DNA of 64,000 nt from Microbispora sp. H11081 (lineage in GTDB: Bacteria; Actinomycetota; Actinomycetes; Streptosporangiales; Streptosporangiaceae): assembly GCF_012999535.1 (NCBI RefSeq), contig NZ_JABBWV010000003.1:146439-210438 (forward strand), given 5' to 3'. Of this stretch, positions 63,813-64,000 are shown piece by piece. The first letter of the stretch is position 1, and every line of letters starts with the position of its first letter. The position numbers and the translations under genes were made by a program. The notes beneath the pieces were generated by a model that was not told the origin of the DNA, made no database searches, and saw only the letters and a list, made by a program, of their open reading frames with translations.

Positions 63813-64000
63813 GACGGCGACTCCTTTCGGGACAGCAGGCGGCCGGGATTGGCCACACGGACGGCGTGATCGACGGCTCGTTGGGCGGGATCCGCAGCGT
63901 CGGGCCAGACCGACTCCGCGTACGGCTGGTCGCTACCGGCGACGAGGACGTCGATCCCGAGTTCGCGGATCACCGCGTCGGCGGCCCGGGGGCCGTACGA
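63809..64000 (-). CDS. Amidohydrolase-family protein, C-terminal part only (cut by window end)
   Basis: The last 63 residues of a protein whose start lies beyond 64000. The visible end includes AADAVIRELGIDVLVAGSDQ, typical of the C-terminal strand of amidohydrolase family 2 enzymes, where the Asp binds the metal. Its TGA overlaps the ATG of the cysteine-dioxygenase-like gene. An amidohydrolase next to a cysteine dioxygenase recurs in actinomycetes; substrate unknown. Confidence 0.6.
   Translation of the reverse strand, partial: SYGPRAADAVIRELGIDVLVAGSDQPYAESVWPDAADPAQRAVDHAVRVANPGRLLSRKESPS

Overview
The window is chromosomal DNA of a very high-GC actinomycete. Gene order and protein character point to the Streptosporangiales (Nonomuraea, Streptosporangium, Microbispora and relatives); that placement is inference, because no rRNA or other taxonomic marker is present. 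There is no phage, transposase, CRISPR array or tRNA. Many genes start at GTG or TTG, and several appear to be leaderless.

Layout. 0-5 kb: a 104-bp tandem duplication, a MerR/short-chain reductase operon, an AAA ATPase, an MgtC-type membrane protein and a very acidic protein. 5-8.5 kb: ndgR facing leuCD, then a small conserved protein and HU. 8.6-15.8 kb: a PAS/GAF/PP2C phosphatase, a DGPF-protein/ECF42 sigma pair, two tiny ORFs behind what reads as an M-box Mg2+ riboswitch, a cold-shock-like protein, and a TetR/MFS efflux pair. 15.8-21.3 kb: the housekeeping block fbiD, plsC, gpsA, ddl, DUF3515, Lrp, thiL. 21.4-38.1 kb: a cellulose-binding-like surface protein, then thiD, rpmB, fakA-like, recG, rsmD, coaD, yceD, rpmF, rnc, mutM, acyP, smc, ftsY, the standard actinobacterial replication/ribosome/segregation cluster. 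38-64 kb: accessory and regulatory genes in many divergent regulator/target pairs: a Cds1-like PLP enzyme, SigR without RsrA, EamA/XRE-cupin, deacetylase, SodC, lectin, typA, hydrolase, aldehyde dehydrogenase, a cell-wall protein, beta-glucosidase/TetR, WrbA/TetR, aldo-keto reductase/MerR, an ABC exporter, an orphan sugar-binding lipoprotein with its LacI regulator, IclR, a CynX-type transporter, Uma2, a cysteine-dioxygenase-like protein and a truncated amidohydrolase.

Regulation stands out. Most divergent pairs carry readable operators: MerR palindromes in 19-bp promoter spacers, a perfect 16-bp inverted repeat between beta-glucosidase and TetR, twin CGGAT(A) sites at wrbA, matching GACAACGTTGTC boxes at the LacI gene and the binding-protein gene, and six GAAC sites in front of the MFS gene. 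RNA-level control is suggested by the M-box and by a 15-bp perfect hairpin in the rnc leader, a likely RNase III self-cleavage site.

The most novel items are the M-box that appears to drive only two tiny ORFs (49 and 60 aa, the second membrane-like), and a dispersed 23-bp repeat with three exact copies plus variants confined to two convergent intergenic regions (38.1-38.5 and 55.8-55.9 kb). thiL also lacks a normal start codon at the point where its conserved N-terminus begins.
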